In this document: piece after piece, positions 34,354-43,847 of the stretch | Numbering within the stretch: position 1 is the first letter of the stretch | How the letters are laid out: each line of letters opens with the position of its first letter | NCBI RefSeq assembly: GCF_001719165.1 | Contig: NZ_CP017057.1 | Coordinates: 2,046,001 to 2,110,000 of the forward strand | Length of the DNA stretch: 64,000 nt | Source of the DNA: Erythrobacter litoralis | GTDB taxonomy: Bacteria; Pseudomonadota; Alphaproteobacteria; Sphingomonadales; Sphingomonadaceae | Direction: 5' to 3' | Position numbers and translations under genes: made by a program | Notes under the pieces: model-generated | Database searches by the model: none | Told to the model about the DNA's origin: nothing | The model's input: only the letters and a program-made list of their open reading frames with translations

Positions 34354-35031
34354 TCAGGCCCGCGGTGCGTCTGCCGGGTCGTCGAGGCTGTAACCGAGGC
34401 CACGGATCGTCGTGATCACTTCTGCGCCGAGTTTCTTGCGGATGCGGGTGACGAAAACCTCGATCGTGTTGGAATCGCGGTCGAAATCCTGGTCGTAGAT
34501 ATGCTCTATAAGTTCGGTGCGGCTGACGACCTTGCCCTTGTGATGCATCAGGTAGGACAGAAGCTTGTATTCCTGCGCCGTGAGCTTCACCGGCTCGCCC
34601 GCCAGCGTCACCCGGCCCGAACGCGTGTCCAGCCGGACATCGCCCGCGGTCAGCTCGGAGGAGGTGTTCCCGCTCGCCCGGCGGATCAGCGCGCGCAGGC
34701 GGGCAATCAGCTCCTCGGTCTGGAACGGCTTTGCGAGATAGTCGTCCGCGCCCGCATCCAGCCCTGCGACCTTGTCCGACCAGCTGTCGCGCGCGGTAAG
34801 GACGAGCACGGGAAAATCGCGCCCCTCGCGCCGCCACATGCCGAGCACGGTCAGCCCGTCGATCTCGGGCAGGCCGAGGTCGAGGATGACCGCGTCGTAA
34901 TCTTCGGTGCTGCCGAGGAAATGCCCGTCTTCGCCATCGGTGGACAGGTCCACCGCATAGCCGTTCTGTTCCAGCGTCGTCTTCAACTGCTGGCCGAGCG
35001 TGGGTTCATCTTCGACGATCAGGATGCGCAT
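34354..35031 (-). CDS. OmpR/PhoP-family response regulator
   Basis: A 225-residue two-component regulator. The receiver has acidic residues EDEP, phosphoacceptor Asp51 in VILDLGLPEIDG, VLVLTARDS and the conserved Lys in DDYLAKPFQTEELIAR. The winged-helix output domain contains LTAQEYKLLSYLMHHKGKVV and SNTIEVFVTRIRKKLGAEVI. It is the cognate partner of the downstream kinase. The upstream PepSY gene suggests an autoregulated envelope-response operon. Confidence 0.93.
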   Translation of the reverse strand: MRILIVEDEPTLGQQLKTTLEQNGYAVDLSTDGEDGHFLGSTEDYDAVILDLGLPEIDGLTVLGMWRREGRDFPVLVLTARDSWSDKVAGLDAGADDYLAKPFQTEELIARLRALIRRASGNTSSELTAGDVRLDTRSGRVTLAGEPVKLTAQEYKLLSYLMHHKGKVVSRTELIEHIYDQDFDRDSNTIEVFVTRIRKKLGAEVITTIRGLGYSLDDPADAPRA

Positions 35032-35146
35032 TGTCCACCATCTGCCTGTTGTGCATTGCGCGTTTCGTTGCGCGCTTGGCTCCGTTTCGTCAACTTACGT
35101 GGGATCGCAAGGCTCCCGTGTCCACTGATCTTCCCGAAACAGGACC

Positions 35147-35485
35147 TCAGCGCGAGCGACTGATGATGCGGCCCGTCGCCCCGTCGACATCGACATTGAT
35201 GACGCGCCCGTCCTTGATGAACTTGAGCCGATAGGCGCGCGCGGTCGCATCATAGGCGAAGCCGAGATATTCCGCGCCGCGCATCCGGGGCAGCACCAGC
35301 CGTTCGATCTCGCTGATCGTCTTGATGTTGCCCGCCTTCATTTCCTTGCGCGCCTCGCCCTGGTCGGAGCGCGACTGGTCCTGCGCGAAGTCGGCGGGCG
35401 CACCTGCGGCGCTTGCCGGCGCGACAAGCGCGCCGAGCGCAAGCGCTGCAAGGATACCGGCGATAAGGGAGCGGATGCGTTTCAT
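35147..35485 (-). CDS. Secreted PepSY-domain protein
   Basis: A 112-residue exported protein: signal peptide ending APASA, then one PepSY-like repeat (IKTISEIERLVLPRMRGAEY then LGFAYDATARAYRLKFIKDG and VINVDVDGATGRII). PepSY proteins in this position often modulate the adjacent two-component system or are induced by it. The gene is upstream of the response regulator on the same strand with a 115-base gap that may hold a promoter. Confidence 0.82.
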   Translation of the reverse strand: MKRIRSLIAGILAALALGALVAPASAAGAPADFAQDQSRSDQGEARKEMKAGNIKTISEIERLVLPRMRGAEYLGFAYDATARAYRLKFIKDGRVINVDVDGATGRIISRSR

Positions 35486-35544
35486 GGCAGGTGTTCGAAT
35501 AGCAGCAAGGCCTTGAACGGGCTGTGAATGGGCCGCGCGCGCCC

Positions 35545-36288
35545 TCAGCTTTCCTCTTCGTCATCGACCAGTTCGTAGGTGATCGAGATGCTGACGCCGG
35601 TTTCGACCATTCCGGGCTGGACCGGGGTGGCGCTGACCTTGACGCTTTCGGCGTCCATCGCGCGCATAGCGTTTGCAGGTGATGGCCCCCGCCCCTCTAT
35701 CGTCTCGTTGATCTGAAGCACCTCGACATCGTCGTAGTCGAGCATTGCAGCATAGGCCCGCGCCCGCGCCCCGGCGCGTTCGATAGCCCGCTTGCGCGCC
35801 TCGTCCTTGGCTGCGGCATCGTCCTCGAGCCGGAAATTCGGCCCCGAAATATCCGTCGCCCCTGCCGCCACCAGCGCATCGAGCACTACGCCCGTGCCCT
35901 CGATGTCGCGCAGCTTGACGCTCACCCGGTTGGAGACGGTGTAGCCGCGAAAGACCTGCTCGCGGTTCTCGCGGTCGTAATCGTAGCGGGCCGAAAGGTT
36001 GATACCGGTGGTCTGGATATCCTTCTCGTCCACGCCCAGCGCCTTGATCCGGTCGATCACCCGGGTCATCGCCTGCGCATTCTGCCGCATCGCCTCGACC
36101 GCAGTCGGCGCATCGGTGGTGACGCCCGCGCCGACCGTGACGATGTCGGGCTCGGCGGTGATGCTTTCATAGACATTGAGCTCGATCACTGGGCCCTCGG
36201 CCTCGATCTCGACGCTGGCGGCGTGGAGCGGCGCAGCAGGGATCGCGAGTGCGCCCGCAGCAAGTGCGGCGGATATGGCAGTCTTCAT
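35545..36288 (-). CDS. SIMPL (DUF541) domain periplasmic protein
   Basis: A 247-residue protein with signal peptide (MKTAISAALAAGALAIPAAP, cleavage near ending LHAAS) and a SIMPL domain: VTVGAGVTTDAPTAVEAMRQ, VIDRIKALGVDEKDIQTTGI, GYTVSNRVSVKLRDIEGTG and VLDALVAAGATDISGPNFRL. Family members are periplasmic, BP26-like oligomers of unknown mechanism, often linked to oxidative stress. Two ATGs (36294 and 36288) lie after AGGAGG; 36288 has the better spacing of nine bases. Confidence 0.88.
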   Translation of the reverse strand: MKTAISAALAAGALAIPAAPLHAASVEIEAEGPVIELNVYESITAEPDIVTVGAGVTTDAPTAVEAMRQNAQAMTRVIDRIKALGVDEKDIQTTGINLSARYDYDRENREQVFRGYTVSNRVSVKLRDIEGTGVVLDALVAAGATDISGPNFRLEDDAAAKDEARKRAIERAGARARAYAAMLDYDDVEVLQINETIEGRGPSPANAMRAMDAESVKVSATPVQPGMVETGVSISITYELVDDEEES

Positions 36289-36401
36289 GGACATTGTCCT
36301 CCTTTTCGCCCGCCTTTGCGCAGACCGGCTTTCCTCCCCCTGAACCGGTTGCAATCAACCGCCTTGTGGGCCGCGATGCAAGCGATTACCTGAGCCGCCT
36401 C

Positions 36402-38219
36402 ATGGCCCAGCCCCCGATCCTCTCGCTCGAAGACATCTCGCTCCAGCAGGGCGGGCGCTGGCTGTTCGGCCGGGGCCCCAATAGCGATGGCCCGGAACCG
36501 ATCGATCTGCATGTGCTGCCCGGGGACCGGATCGCGCTCATCGGGCGCAACGGCGCGGGCAAGACGACGCTGCTGCGGCTCATCACCGGTCGGATCGAGG
36601 CCGATCGAGGGCTTCGCCGGGTCAAGCCCGGCACACGGATCGTGTTCCTCGAACAGGACCCGGATTTCAGCGAGGCGGCGACCCTGATGGACTTCGCACT
36701 GGCGGGCGAGGACGCGCCCGCGCCGCACGAAGTGGAAGCCATTGCCGGCCAGCTCGGCATCGAAATGAACCGCGAGGCGGCGACCGCCAGCGGCGGCGAG
36801 CGGCGCCGCGCCGCGATCGCCCGCGCACTGGCTCAGGACCCTGACCTGCTGCTGCTCGACGAGCCGACCAACCATCTCGACCTGTCGGCGATCGACTGGC
36901 TGGAGGACTGGCTGTCGCGCTATCGCGGCGCCTTCATCACGATCAGCCACGACCGCACCTTCCTCAAGCGGCTGACCCGAGCGACCCTGTGGCTCGACCG
37001 GGGAACGCTGCGGCGCAAGGAAGTCGGCTTCGGCGGCTACGAGGCGTGGGAAGAACAGGTCTATGCCGAAGAAGCGCGCGCCGCCGAGAAGCTCGATGCC
37101 AGGCTCAAGATCGAGGCGCACTGGCTCGAACGCGGGGTCACCGCGCGGCGCAAGCGCAACCAGGGGCGACTGGAAAAGCTCCACCAGATGCGCGCGACGC
37201 GGGCGGCGATGATCTCGACCAGCGGGACGGCCAAGCTCAAGCTGTCGAGCGACGAGGACTTCAAGTCCAAATCGGTGATCGTCGCGGAAGGCATCACCAA
37301 GAGTTTCGGGAACCGCACCGTCATCAAGCCCTTCTCCTTACGCATCCAGCGCGGCGACCGGATCGGGATCGTCGGCGCGAACGGGGCGGGCAAGACGACG
37401 CTGCTCAAGATGCTGACGGGCGAGATGGAGCCCGACAGCGGCACGATCACCCATGCCAGGACCCTGTCGGGCGTCATGATCGACCAGCAGAGGAAACTGC
37501 TCGAACCCGATGCGAGTGTGCGCCAGATCCTTGCCGAGGGCGGGGACTGGATCGACGTGCGCGGCCACCGCAAACACGTCCAGGCCTATCTCAAGGAATT
37601 CCTGTTCGATCCCGGCATTGTCGATACCAAGGTCGGCATATTGTCGGGCGGAGAGCGTTCGCGCCTGCTGCTCGCCCGCGAATTCGCACGCACGGCGAAC
37701 CTCATCGTGCTGGACGAACCGACCAACGATCTCGACCTCGAGACGCTCGACCTTTTGCAGGAAGTGATCGCCGATTTCGAGGGGACCGTGCTGATCGTCA
37801 GCCACGACCGCGACTTCCTCGATCGCACGGTGACGGTCACGCTGGGCCTCGACGGGTCGGGCAAGGTCGATATCGTCGCTGGCGGCTACGAGGACTGGGA
37901 GGCGAAGCGGAAGAAGCCGGTTGCCGGAAGCACCAGGACGAAAAGCGGGACCGCTGAAGCGCCCGCGCCTTCCCCGCCTCCGCCCAAGGCGGACAAGCTG
38001 TCCTACAAGGACCAGCGCGATTACGAGACGCTGCCGCAGCGGATCGAGGAGCTCGAAGCCGCGATCGCGAAAGGCGAGGCGATCCTGTCCGACCCCGATC
38101 TCTTCGCCAAGGACCCGCAGCGTTTCGCGACCATTTCCAAGGGCATCGAGAACGCCCGCGCCGAAAAGGACGCCGCCGAGGAGCGCTGGCTAGATCTCGC
38201 CGAGCGGGTCGAGGGGTGA
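36402..38219 (+). CDS. ABC-F family ATPase (Uup-like)
   Basis: A 605-residue soluble protein with two ABC domains and no membrane segments. The first has Walker A ALIGRNGAGKTTLLRL, signature ATASGGERRRAAIARAL and Walker B LLLLDEPTNHLDL; the second has GIVGANGAGKTTLLKML, ILSGGERSRLLLAREF and LIVLDEPTNDLDL. The linker between them is basic. The C-terminal KADKLSYKDQRDYETLPQRI coiled coil is Uup-like. ABC-F proteins act on ribosomes; Uup affects ribosome function and transposon excision. The stop overlaps the next gene start (GTGA), so the two are coupled. Confidence 0.9.
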   Translation: MAQPPILSLEDISLQQGGRWLFGRGPNSDGPEPIDLHVLPGDRIALIGRNGAGKTTLLRLITGRIEADRGLRRVKPGTRIVFLEQDPDFSEAATLMDFALAGEDAPAPHEVEAIAGQLGIEMNREAATASGGERRRAAIARALAQDPDLLLLDEPTNHLDLSAIDWLEDWLSRYRGAFITISHDRTFLKRLTRATLWLDRGTLRRKEVGFGGYEAWEEQVYAEEARAAEKLDARLKIEAHWLERGVTARRKRNQGRLEKLHQMRATRAAMISTSGTAKLKLSSDEDFKSKSVIVAEGITKSFGNRTVIKPFSLRIQRGDRIGIVGANGAGKTTLLKMLTGEMEPDSGTITHARTLSGVMIDQQRKLLEPDASVRQILAEGGDWIDVRGHRKHVQAYLKEFLFDPGIVDTKVGILSGGERSRLLLAREFARTANLIVLDEPTNDLDLETLDLLQEVIADFEGTVLIVSHDRDFLDRTVTVTLGLDGSGKVDIVAGGYEDWEAKRKKPVAGSTRTKSGTAEAPAPSPPPPKADKLSYKDQRDYETLPQRIEELEAAIAKGEAILSDPDLFAKDPQRFATISKGIENARAEKDAAEERWLDLAERVEG

Positions 38220-38792
38220 GCGCGGAGGCACTCCACGAGGAGATCGCCGCCTGCACGCTTTGCGCCGAACATCTCCCGCTCGGACCGCGGCCAGTCGTGC
38301 AGTTTTCGCCGGCCTCGCGCGTGCTCATCATCGGTCAGGCGCCGGGAACGAAGGTCCACGAAAGCGGGGTGCCATGGGACGATGACAGCGGCGACCGGCT
38401 GCGCGGCTGGCTCGGCATGGAGCGCGAGGAATTCTACGATCCCGCCCGCGTCGCGCTGATGCCGATGGGCTTCTGCTATCCCGGCAGGCGCAAGGGCGGC
38501 GATGCCCCCCCCGCGGCCCGAATGCGCGCCGAAATGGCATGACCGCATGCTTGCCCAGATGCCGCAGACGCGCCTCACCCTGCTGGTCGGCACCTATGCG
38601 CAGGGCCGTTACCTGCCCGAAACGCGCCGTCTCACCATGACCGAGAGAGTCCGGCGCGCGGGCGAGGTCGGCGCCTTCTTCCCCCTTCCCCACCCCGCCT
38701 GGCGCGCGCGCCTGTGGATGGCGAAGCATCCCTGGTTCGAGGCCGAAACCCTGCCCCTGCTGCGCCGCGCAGTCGCCGACGCGCTCGCCTGA
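38216..38792 (+). pseudogene. Uracil-DNA glycosylase-family gene with frameshift at a C8 tract
   Basis: The first frame (38216-38542) encodes residues with a family-like motif VLIIGQAPGTKVHESG and GVPWDDDSGDRLRGWLG, a nucleotide-pocket loop as in UDG superfamily enzymes. It then ends after an 8-C run at 38505-38512. The neighbouring frame continues the family sequence: RPECAPKWHDRMLAQMPQTR, LTLLVGTYAQGRYL and FFPLPHPAWRARLW (the C-terminal H-P motif). Removing one C joins them into a protein of about 192 residues. The GTG start overlaps the ABC-F stop. It may be inactive, phase-variable or a sequencing error. The enzyme would excise uracil from DNA in repair. Confidence 0.8.
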
Positions 38793-38796
38793 GCGC

Positions 38797-39270
38797 TCAC
38801 CTTATCCGGTAATACTCCGCCACCCGTTCGAGCGCGATCCGCAGCACCAGCTTGCCGCTGCGCACCGGCCAGCCGAGCGCCTTTTCGGCATCCGGAAGCC
38901 CCTCGTTCGCGCACACCACGCGCCAGAGAATGTCGTCGAGCCCCCTACCCGCATGCGCGATCGCCTCGTCGAAGCGGCGCTTGGCGGCGACCTGTCGCTC
39001 GGTCGGCGTAAGCGCACGCTCGCCGGTCGACTTCACCCGGACAGGATCCCAGCGCATGGTGACGTTCGCGGACAGCTGGGCGCGCTCGTAATCGCCCCGC
39101 AACGCCTCGCCGGCATCGAACAGCCGGTCATCGAGATGGCCGCGCGCATGCAACCATGCGAGTGGGGATTCGCCGACATTGACCGTGACCGTGCGGCGTT
39201 TGCCCTGCGCGCTGCCCGCCCTCCGCGGGCCTTCGGTGGTCAATTCGCGTTCGACCAGTTCGCGTTTCAT
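38797..39270 (-). CDS. DUF6456-type protein
   Basis: A 157-residue protein of a family of unknown function in alphaproteobacteria. Recognisable segments: SPLAWLHARGHLDDRLFDAG, EALRGDYERAQLSANVTMRW and GLDDILWRVVCANEGLPDAE, then AEKALGWPVRSGKLVLRIAL. The conserved region resembles a helix-turn-helix and occurs in regulators or phage-derived proteins. No signal or membrane segment. It is convergent with the UDG gene with a 4-base gap. Function unknown. Confidence 0.75.
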   Translation of the reverse strand: MKRELVERELTTEGPRRAGSAQGKRRTVTVNVGESPLAWLHARGHLDDRLFDAGEALRGDYERAQLSANVTMRWDPVRVKSTGERALTPTERQVAAKRRFDEAIAHAGRGLDDILWRVVCANEGLPDAEKALGWPVRSGKLVLRIALERVAEYYRIR

Positions 39271-39381
39271 GTCGCCTTCTCCCTTGCTTCGAGCGGAGCC
39301 AGGGGCTTGCCAAACCGGAAGTCATGTAGGAAAGAACAAACCAATCTGGTAAAATGCAAGACCGGCTGAAAGGCGCTTCGC

Positions 39382-39960
39382 ATGATCAACCGCATCCGCG
39401 ACATCCGCAAGGCCAAGGGCCTCACGCTGGCGGAACTCGCCGAGGCCTGCGATCCGCCCACGACCGCGCAGACGATCGGTCGGCTCGAGACCGGAATGCG
39501 AAACCTGTCGCTCAAATGGATGGACCGGATTGGCCGCGCTCTGGGCGTCGACCCGGAAACCCTCGTGCGTTCGGACGAAAGCCCCGCCCCCAGCGTCGTC
39601 GCAGAACTCGGCGCGAACGGAGCCGAAGCGCTGCGATCCCCGCGCGAGGCGTTGCTTCCGACCGATCTTGCCGAAGCGCGCGGAGAAGCGCTGGCCGTGA
39701 TCGAGGTCACCGCAAGCACCGGCGAGTACCGCCCCGGCGACCGGCTATGGCTGCGGCGGATCGCACCCGAGGAAGCGGGCCGCGCGATCAACCGCGACTG
39801 CCTCGTCCCGCGCCCCGGGGGGCGGTTCGCCTTCGGCCGCCTGATCGACCGGCAGGGGACCATGATCGGCCTTCTTCCCCCGGGGAGCGGGCAGAAACAG
39901 CTGGTGGTCGACAATCCGCCCTGGATCGGCCTTGCTGTCATGCTGGTGCGCGCATTGTGA
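39382..39960 (+). CDS. XRE-family regulator with S24-like C-terminal domain
   Basis: A 192-residue protein. The helix-turn-helix is IRKAKGLTLAELAEACDPP then TTAQTIGRLETGMRNLSLKW. The C-terminal half (LAVIEVTASTGEYRPGDRLW, AINRDCLVPRPGGRFAFGRL) resembles a LexA/CI-type S24 fold, but I see no convincing Ser-Lys catalytic pair, so self-cleavage is doubtful. It could control the DNA-repair-like neighbours or be a core regulator; targets unknown. It is followed closely by the glycosyltransferase gene. Confidence 0.82.
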   Translation: MINRIRDIRKAKGLTLAELAEACDPPTTAQTIGRLETGMRNLSLKWMDRIGRALGVDPETLVRSDESPAPSVVAELGANGAEALRSPREALLPTDLAEARGEALAVIEVTASTGEYRPGDRLWLRRIAPEEAGRAINRDCLVPRPGGRFAFGRLIDRQGTMIGLLPPGSGQKQLVVDNPPWIGLAVMLVRAL

Positions 39961-39991
39961 GCGCCGCCGATCCCCTCGCAGGTGCGCTGGC

Positions 39992-41179
39992 ATGAGGCAT
40001 GTCCTCGTCCTCAGCACGCTATGGCCCAACCCGGTCGCGCCGCGCTTTGGCACATTCGTCGCGCGTTCGCTCGAGGCGCTGGCGAAGCGCGGCGACTGGC
40101 GCGTCACCGTGATCAATCCGATCGGCCTGCCACCGATCACTCTCGGCCGGTATCGCGACCTTGCTGAAGTCGAAGATCGTGCCGAGGAAGGCGGGCTGAC
40201 CGTTCACCGGCCGCGATTCACGTTGATCCCCAGAATCGGCGGTCGCCGCAACGGAGCTGCGATCGCGAGAGCCGCCTTGCCGCTGGCGCGCGAAATCCAT
40301 GACGAGCAGCCGATCGACCTCGTCGATGCGCAGTTCTTTTTCCCCGATGGCCCGGCGGCCGCGCGGATCGCGCGTGCGCTGGACCGTCCGTTTTCGATCA
40401 AGGCCCGCGGGAGCGACATCACCTATTGGGGCACGCTCGACTATGCGCGCGAACAAATGCTCCGCGCGGCGAAACGGGCGGACGGGCTGCTGGCGGTGAG
40501 CGCCGCTCTCAAACGCGAGATGGAGGCGCTCGGCATGGAAGGCGACAAGATCACCGTCCATTACACCGGGCTCGACAGGGATCGCTTCCGCCCGCTTGCG
40601 CACACGCAATTGCGCGCGCAGCTGGGCGGCGAGCTCGGCATCGTCATGCCCGACAATGCCCCGCTGCTTATCTGTGTCGGCGCGCTTATCGAGCGCAAGG
40701 GCCAGCACATCGCACTGGACGCGCTGACCGAGGTGCCGGGCGCGCATCTCGTGCTGGTCGGGCAAGGCGAGCAGGAGGGGCAGCTCAAGGGCCAGGCACG
40801 CGCGCTGGGGCTGGCGGACCGGGTTCATTTCGTCGGCCTGCTCGATCATGACGTGCTGCCGCTCATGCTCTCGGCAGCAGACGCGATGGTGCTTCCGAGC
40901 GCCAATGAGGGGCTCGCCAATGCCTGGGTCGAAGCGCTCGCCTGCGGGACTCCGGTCGTCACCTGCGATGTGGGCGGCGCGCGCGAAGTCATCACGAGCG
41001 AGCTTGCCGGAAGGCTGGTTCCACGCGACCCCAAGGCGGTGGCGGCGGGGATCAACGCGGTGCTCAACGATCCTCCGCCAAGGCAGGCCGTTGCCGATCT
41101 CGTCGAACGCTTCAGCTGGGAGGAAAACGCGGCGCGGCTCGCCGACTATTACGAAAGCCTTCTGGCCGCGAAGGATTGA
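39992..41179 (+). CDS. GT4-family glycosyltransferase
   Basis: A 395-residue GT-B glycosyltransferase. The N-terminal acceptor domain begins VLVLSTLWPNPVAPRFGTFV; the donor-binding C-terminal domain contains LICVGALIERKGQHIALDAL, VHFVGLLDHDVLPLMLSAAD and the EX7E-like LPSANEGLANAWVEALACGT. GT4 enzymes transfer sugars from nucleotide donors to lipid or polysaccharide. Starts at 39992 since the upstream codons overlap the XRE gene. Donor and acceptor unknown; no other polysaccharide genes adjoin. Confidence 0.88.
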   Translation: MRHVLVLSTLWPNPVAPRFGTFVARSLEALAKRGDWRVTVINPIGLPPITLGRYRDLAEVEDRAEEGGLTVHRPRFTLIPRIGGRRNGAAIARAALPLAREIHDEQPIDLVDAQFFFPDGPAAARIARALDRPFSIKARGSDITYWGTLDYAREQMLRAAKRADGLLAVSAALKREMEALGMEGDKITVHYTGLDRDRFRPLAHTQLRAQLGGELGIVMPDNAPLLICVGALIERKGQHIALDALTEVPGAHLVLVGQGEQEGQLKGQARALGLADRVHFVGLLDHDVLPLMLSAADAMVLPSANEGLANAWVEALACGTPVVTCDVGGAREVITSELAGRLVPRDPKAVAAGINAVLNDPPPRQAVADLVERFSWEENAARLADYYESLLAAKD

Positions 41180-41186
41180 TTCGGGC

Positions 41187-42167
41187 TCAGGCTTCGCCGC
41201 GCGCGATCTTTTCCTGGCGGTCGGCCTCGCTTTCGCGCGGCACGAAGCTGTTCGAATCCACCCCCAGCCAGATCAGCACCGGCGAGGCGAGATAGACGCT
41301 TGAATAGGTCCCGACGAACAGGCCGAAAGTGATCGCCGCCACGAGGCCGAACAGGCTCGCGGGACCGAACAGCAACAGCGGCAGCAGCGCGACGAGCAGG
41401 GTGAGCGAGGTCATAACGGTGCGCGCCAGCGTCTCGTTCATCGAAAGGTCGAGCACTTCGACGATCCCCATCTTGCGGTATTTCTTGAGATTTTCGCGGA
41501 TGCGGTCAAACACGACGATCGTGTCATTCAGCGAATAGCCGATGATGGCGAGGATCGCGGCGATGATCTGCAGCGAAAATTCGAGCTGGAACAGCGCGAA
41601 CAGGCCGAGCGTCAGCGACACGTCGTGGAACAGCGCGAACAGCGCGCCGGCGCCGAACTGCCATTCGAACCGGATCCAGATGTAGAGCGCGACCGCCACC
41701 ATAGCGGCGAGCAGGGCAAGGATGGCGTCCTGCCGGAATTCGCCCGAAACCTTGCCCGAAACCGAATTCACCGCGTCGATCTGGATATCGTCATAACCCG
41801 CTTCGAGCGCGGTGGTGATGCGCTTCGTCAGCTCGTCGGCAAAGGCGGGATTGCCCTCGGCCTCCGGCGGAAGCTTGACGCGGATCGAAACCTGGTTCGC
41901 CTCGCCGAAACGCTGGACGACAGGGTCTCCCACGCCCTCGACCGCGGCGATGCTTTCGCGCAGCTCGGGGACCGGGGCCTCATCGCTCTGGGTGAAAGTC
42001 GCCTGGATTTCCTGCCCGCCGGCGAAATCGACGCCGAGATTGAGCCCGTTGACGAACACCAGCGCCCAGCTCGCCGCGATCAGCAGCAGGCTGACGACGA
42101 AGAACGGCACGCGCAGGCGCAGGAACTTGATGTTCGTGTCGGCGGGGACGAGTTTCAGGAGTTTCAT
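41187..42167 (-). CDS. secF: Protein translocase subunit SecF
   Basis: A 326-residue inner-membrane protein with six helices. The SecF features are VNGLNLGVDFAGGQEIQATF in the first periplasmic-domain region, IWIRFEWQFGAGALFALFHD and GYSLNDTIVVFDRIRENLKK, then RTVMTSLTLLVALLPLLLFG. SecDF uses the proton gradient to help pull exported proteins across the Sec channel. It is last in a yajC-secD-secF operon, 18 bases after secD. Confidence 0.97.
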   Translation of the reverse strand: MKLLKLVPADTNIKFLRLRVPFFVVSLLLIAASWALVFVNGLNLGVDFAGGQEIQATFTQSDEAPVPELRESIAAVEGVGDPVVQRFGEANQVSIRVKLPPEAEGNPAFADELTKRITTALEAGYDDIQIDAVNSVSGKVSGEFRQDAILALLAAMVAVALYIWIRFEWQFGAGALFALFHDVSLTLGLFALFQLEFSLQIIAAILAIIGYSLNDTIVVFDRIRENLKKYRKMGIVEVLDLSMNETLARTVMTSLTLLVALLPLLLFGPASLFGLVAAITFGLFVGTYSSVYLASPVLIWLGVDSNSFVPRESEADRQEKIARGEA

Positions 42168-42185
42168 GAGCTTTCCGTCCCTTCC

Positions 42186-43784
42186 TCAGATGTTGATGTC
42201 GGCCGGCCGGGCCTTGCGCAGCCATCCGGCGACCCACATGCGGGTCAGCGGGAGGGCAGTGAAGACCGAGGTGAACAGGCCGAGGATCAGCACGACCGCA
42301 AAGCCGCGGATCGGCCCGGACCCGAACAGGCCGAGCAGCACCGCCGAGATGAAATTGGTGATGTTCGCGTCATAGATCGCGCGGCTGGCTTCCTTGTACC
42401 CGGTCTCGACCGCGGTCACGACCTTGCGTCCGCGCTTGCGCTCCTCGCGGATACGCTCGTTGATGAGCACGTTGGCGTCCACCGCCGCGCCGATCGTCAG
42501 CACGAAACCGGCGATGCCGGGCAGGGTCAGGGTGGTGTTCAGGATCGCCATGATGCCGAGCAGCATCGCGACGTTGAAGACGAGTGCGATCGTCGCATAG
42601 ACGCCGAACCGGCCATAGGTCGCTATCATCAGGGCAATGACGGCGATGCTGCCGATCAGCATCGCGATCATGCCGCGCCGGATCGAATCCGCCCCGAGAT
42701 CGGGGCCGACCGTGCGCTCCTCGATCACCGTCAACGGCACCGGCAGGGCGCCCGAGCGCAGCGAGATCGCGAGGCTGTTGGCGCTCTCGGCAGTGAAATT
42801 GCCCGAGATCTGCGCCCGCCCGCCAAGGATGCGTTCGCGGAAATAGGGCGCGGAGATGACCTCGCCATCGAGGATGATGGCGAACCGTTCTCCGACATTC
42901 TCGGTCGAAAGCTTGGCGAAGCGCGCCCCGCCCTGCGCGTCGAAGGTGATGTCGACGACATTTTCGTTGGTCTGCGGATCGACCCCGGCCTGCGCATTGG
43001 TGAGGCTGTCGCCGCGAATTCCGCCGAGACGCTCGACCGCCTCGAACTGGCCTTCGAAACCGGTCCCGGGCGCATAGGGGACGACCTGGCTGCCGGGGGG
43101 CGCGATGCCCGCCTGAACATTGCTCGGAAGGGCATCCTTGTCGACCAGCTTGAATTCGAGCTGTGCGGTCTGGCCGAGCAGTTCCTTGAGCGCATCGGGG
43201 TCTTCGAGGCCCGGGACCTGCACCACGATGCGGGTGTCGCCCTGGCGGATGATGGTCGGCTCGCGCGTGCCGAGATCGTCGATGCGGCGGCGCACGACCT
43301 CGGTCGCGCTTTCCATCGCATCGTCGACGCGTGCTTCGATCCCGGTCTCGGTGGGCGTCAGCACCATGCGCTGGGTGTCGACCACTTCAAGGTCCCATTC
43401 GCGGTTGAGACCGTCGCCCATGATATACGGTTCGAGCAGTCCCCGCGCGCGGTCGATGTCGCCCGGCTCGGACAGGATGAAGGACAGCTGGCCGCCCGAC
43501 GTCGAGATATCGCCGATCCGGATGCGCGGCTCGGCGTTCCGCATTTCGCGCCGGACGGTCTCTTCCATGTTTTCGAGCTGCTGCGAGCGCACTTCCTCGA
43601 CCTCCGCCTCGAGCAGGAGGTGCGAGCCGCCCGCGAGATCGAGACCGAGATTGACCATCGGGTCGGGCAGTTCGTCGGGCCAGTCGATCCCGGCCGAATT
43701 GGCGAGCGACGGCAGCGCCGCGATCACGGCTGCAAGGGTGATCCCCCACAGCATGAGTTTCTTCCAGAAAGGGAAATCGAGCAT
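42186..43784 (-). CDS. secD: Protein translocase subunit SecD
   Basis: A 532-residue inner-membrane protein. The first membrane helix is LMLWGITLAAVIAALPSLA; a long periplasmic domain (PD1) begins DLAGGSHLLLEAEVEEV and includes QVPGLEDPDALKELLGQTAQ; the C-terminal membrane half has GADSIRRGMIAMLIGSIAVI and GAAVDANVLINERIREERKR, the conserved proton-path region. Standard length without the E. coli extra segments. Forms the SecDF complex with SecF and YajC. Confidence 0.97.
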   Translation of the reverse strand: MLDFPFWKKLMLWGITLAAVIAALPSLANSAGIDWPDELPDPMVNLGLDLAGGSHLLLEAEVEEVRSQQLENMEETVRREMRNAEPRIRIGDISTSGGQLSFILSEPGDIDRARGLLEPYIMGDGLNREWDLEVVDTQRMVLTPTETGIEARVDDAMESATEVVRRRIDDLGTREPTIIRQGDTRIVVQVPGLEDPDALKELLGQTAQLEFKLVDKDALPSNVQAGIAPPGSQVVPYAPGTGFEGQFEAVERLGGIRGDSLTNAQAGVDPQTNENVVDITFDAQGGARFAKLSTENVGERFAIILDGEVISAPYFRERILGGRAQISGNFTAESANSLAISLRSGALPVPLTVIEERTVGPDLGADSIRRGMIAMLIGSIAVIALMIATYGRFGVYATIALVFNVAMLLGIMAILNTTLTLPGIAGFVLTIGAAVDANVLINERIREERKRGRKVVTAVETGYKEASRAIYDANITNFISAVLLGLFGSGPIRGFAVVLILGLFTSVFTALPLTRMWVAGWLRKARPADINI

Positions 43785-43847
43785 TGCCGCCTGGTCTTGC
43801 CTTGCTGCTGTTCGTGTAAGCCGGTCGGGGAGGATTCCCCGTGCGGA

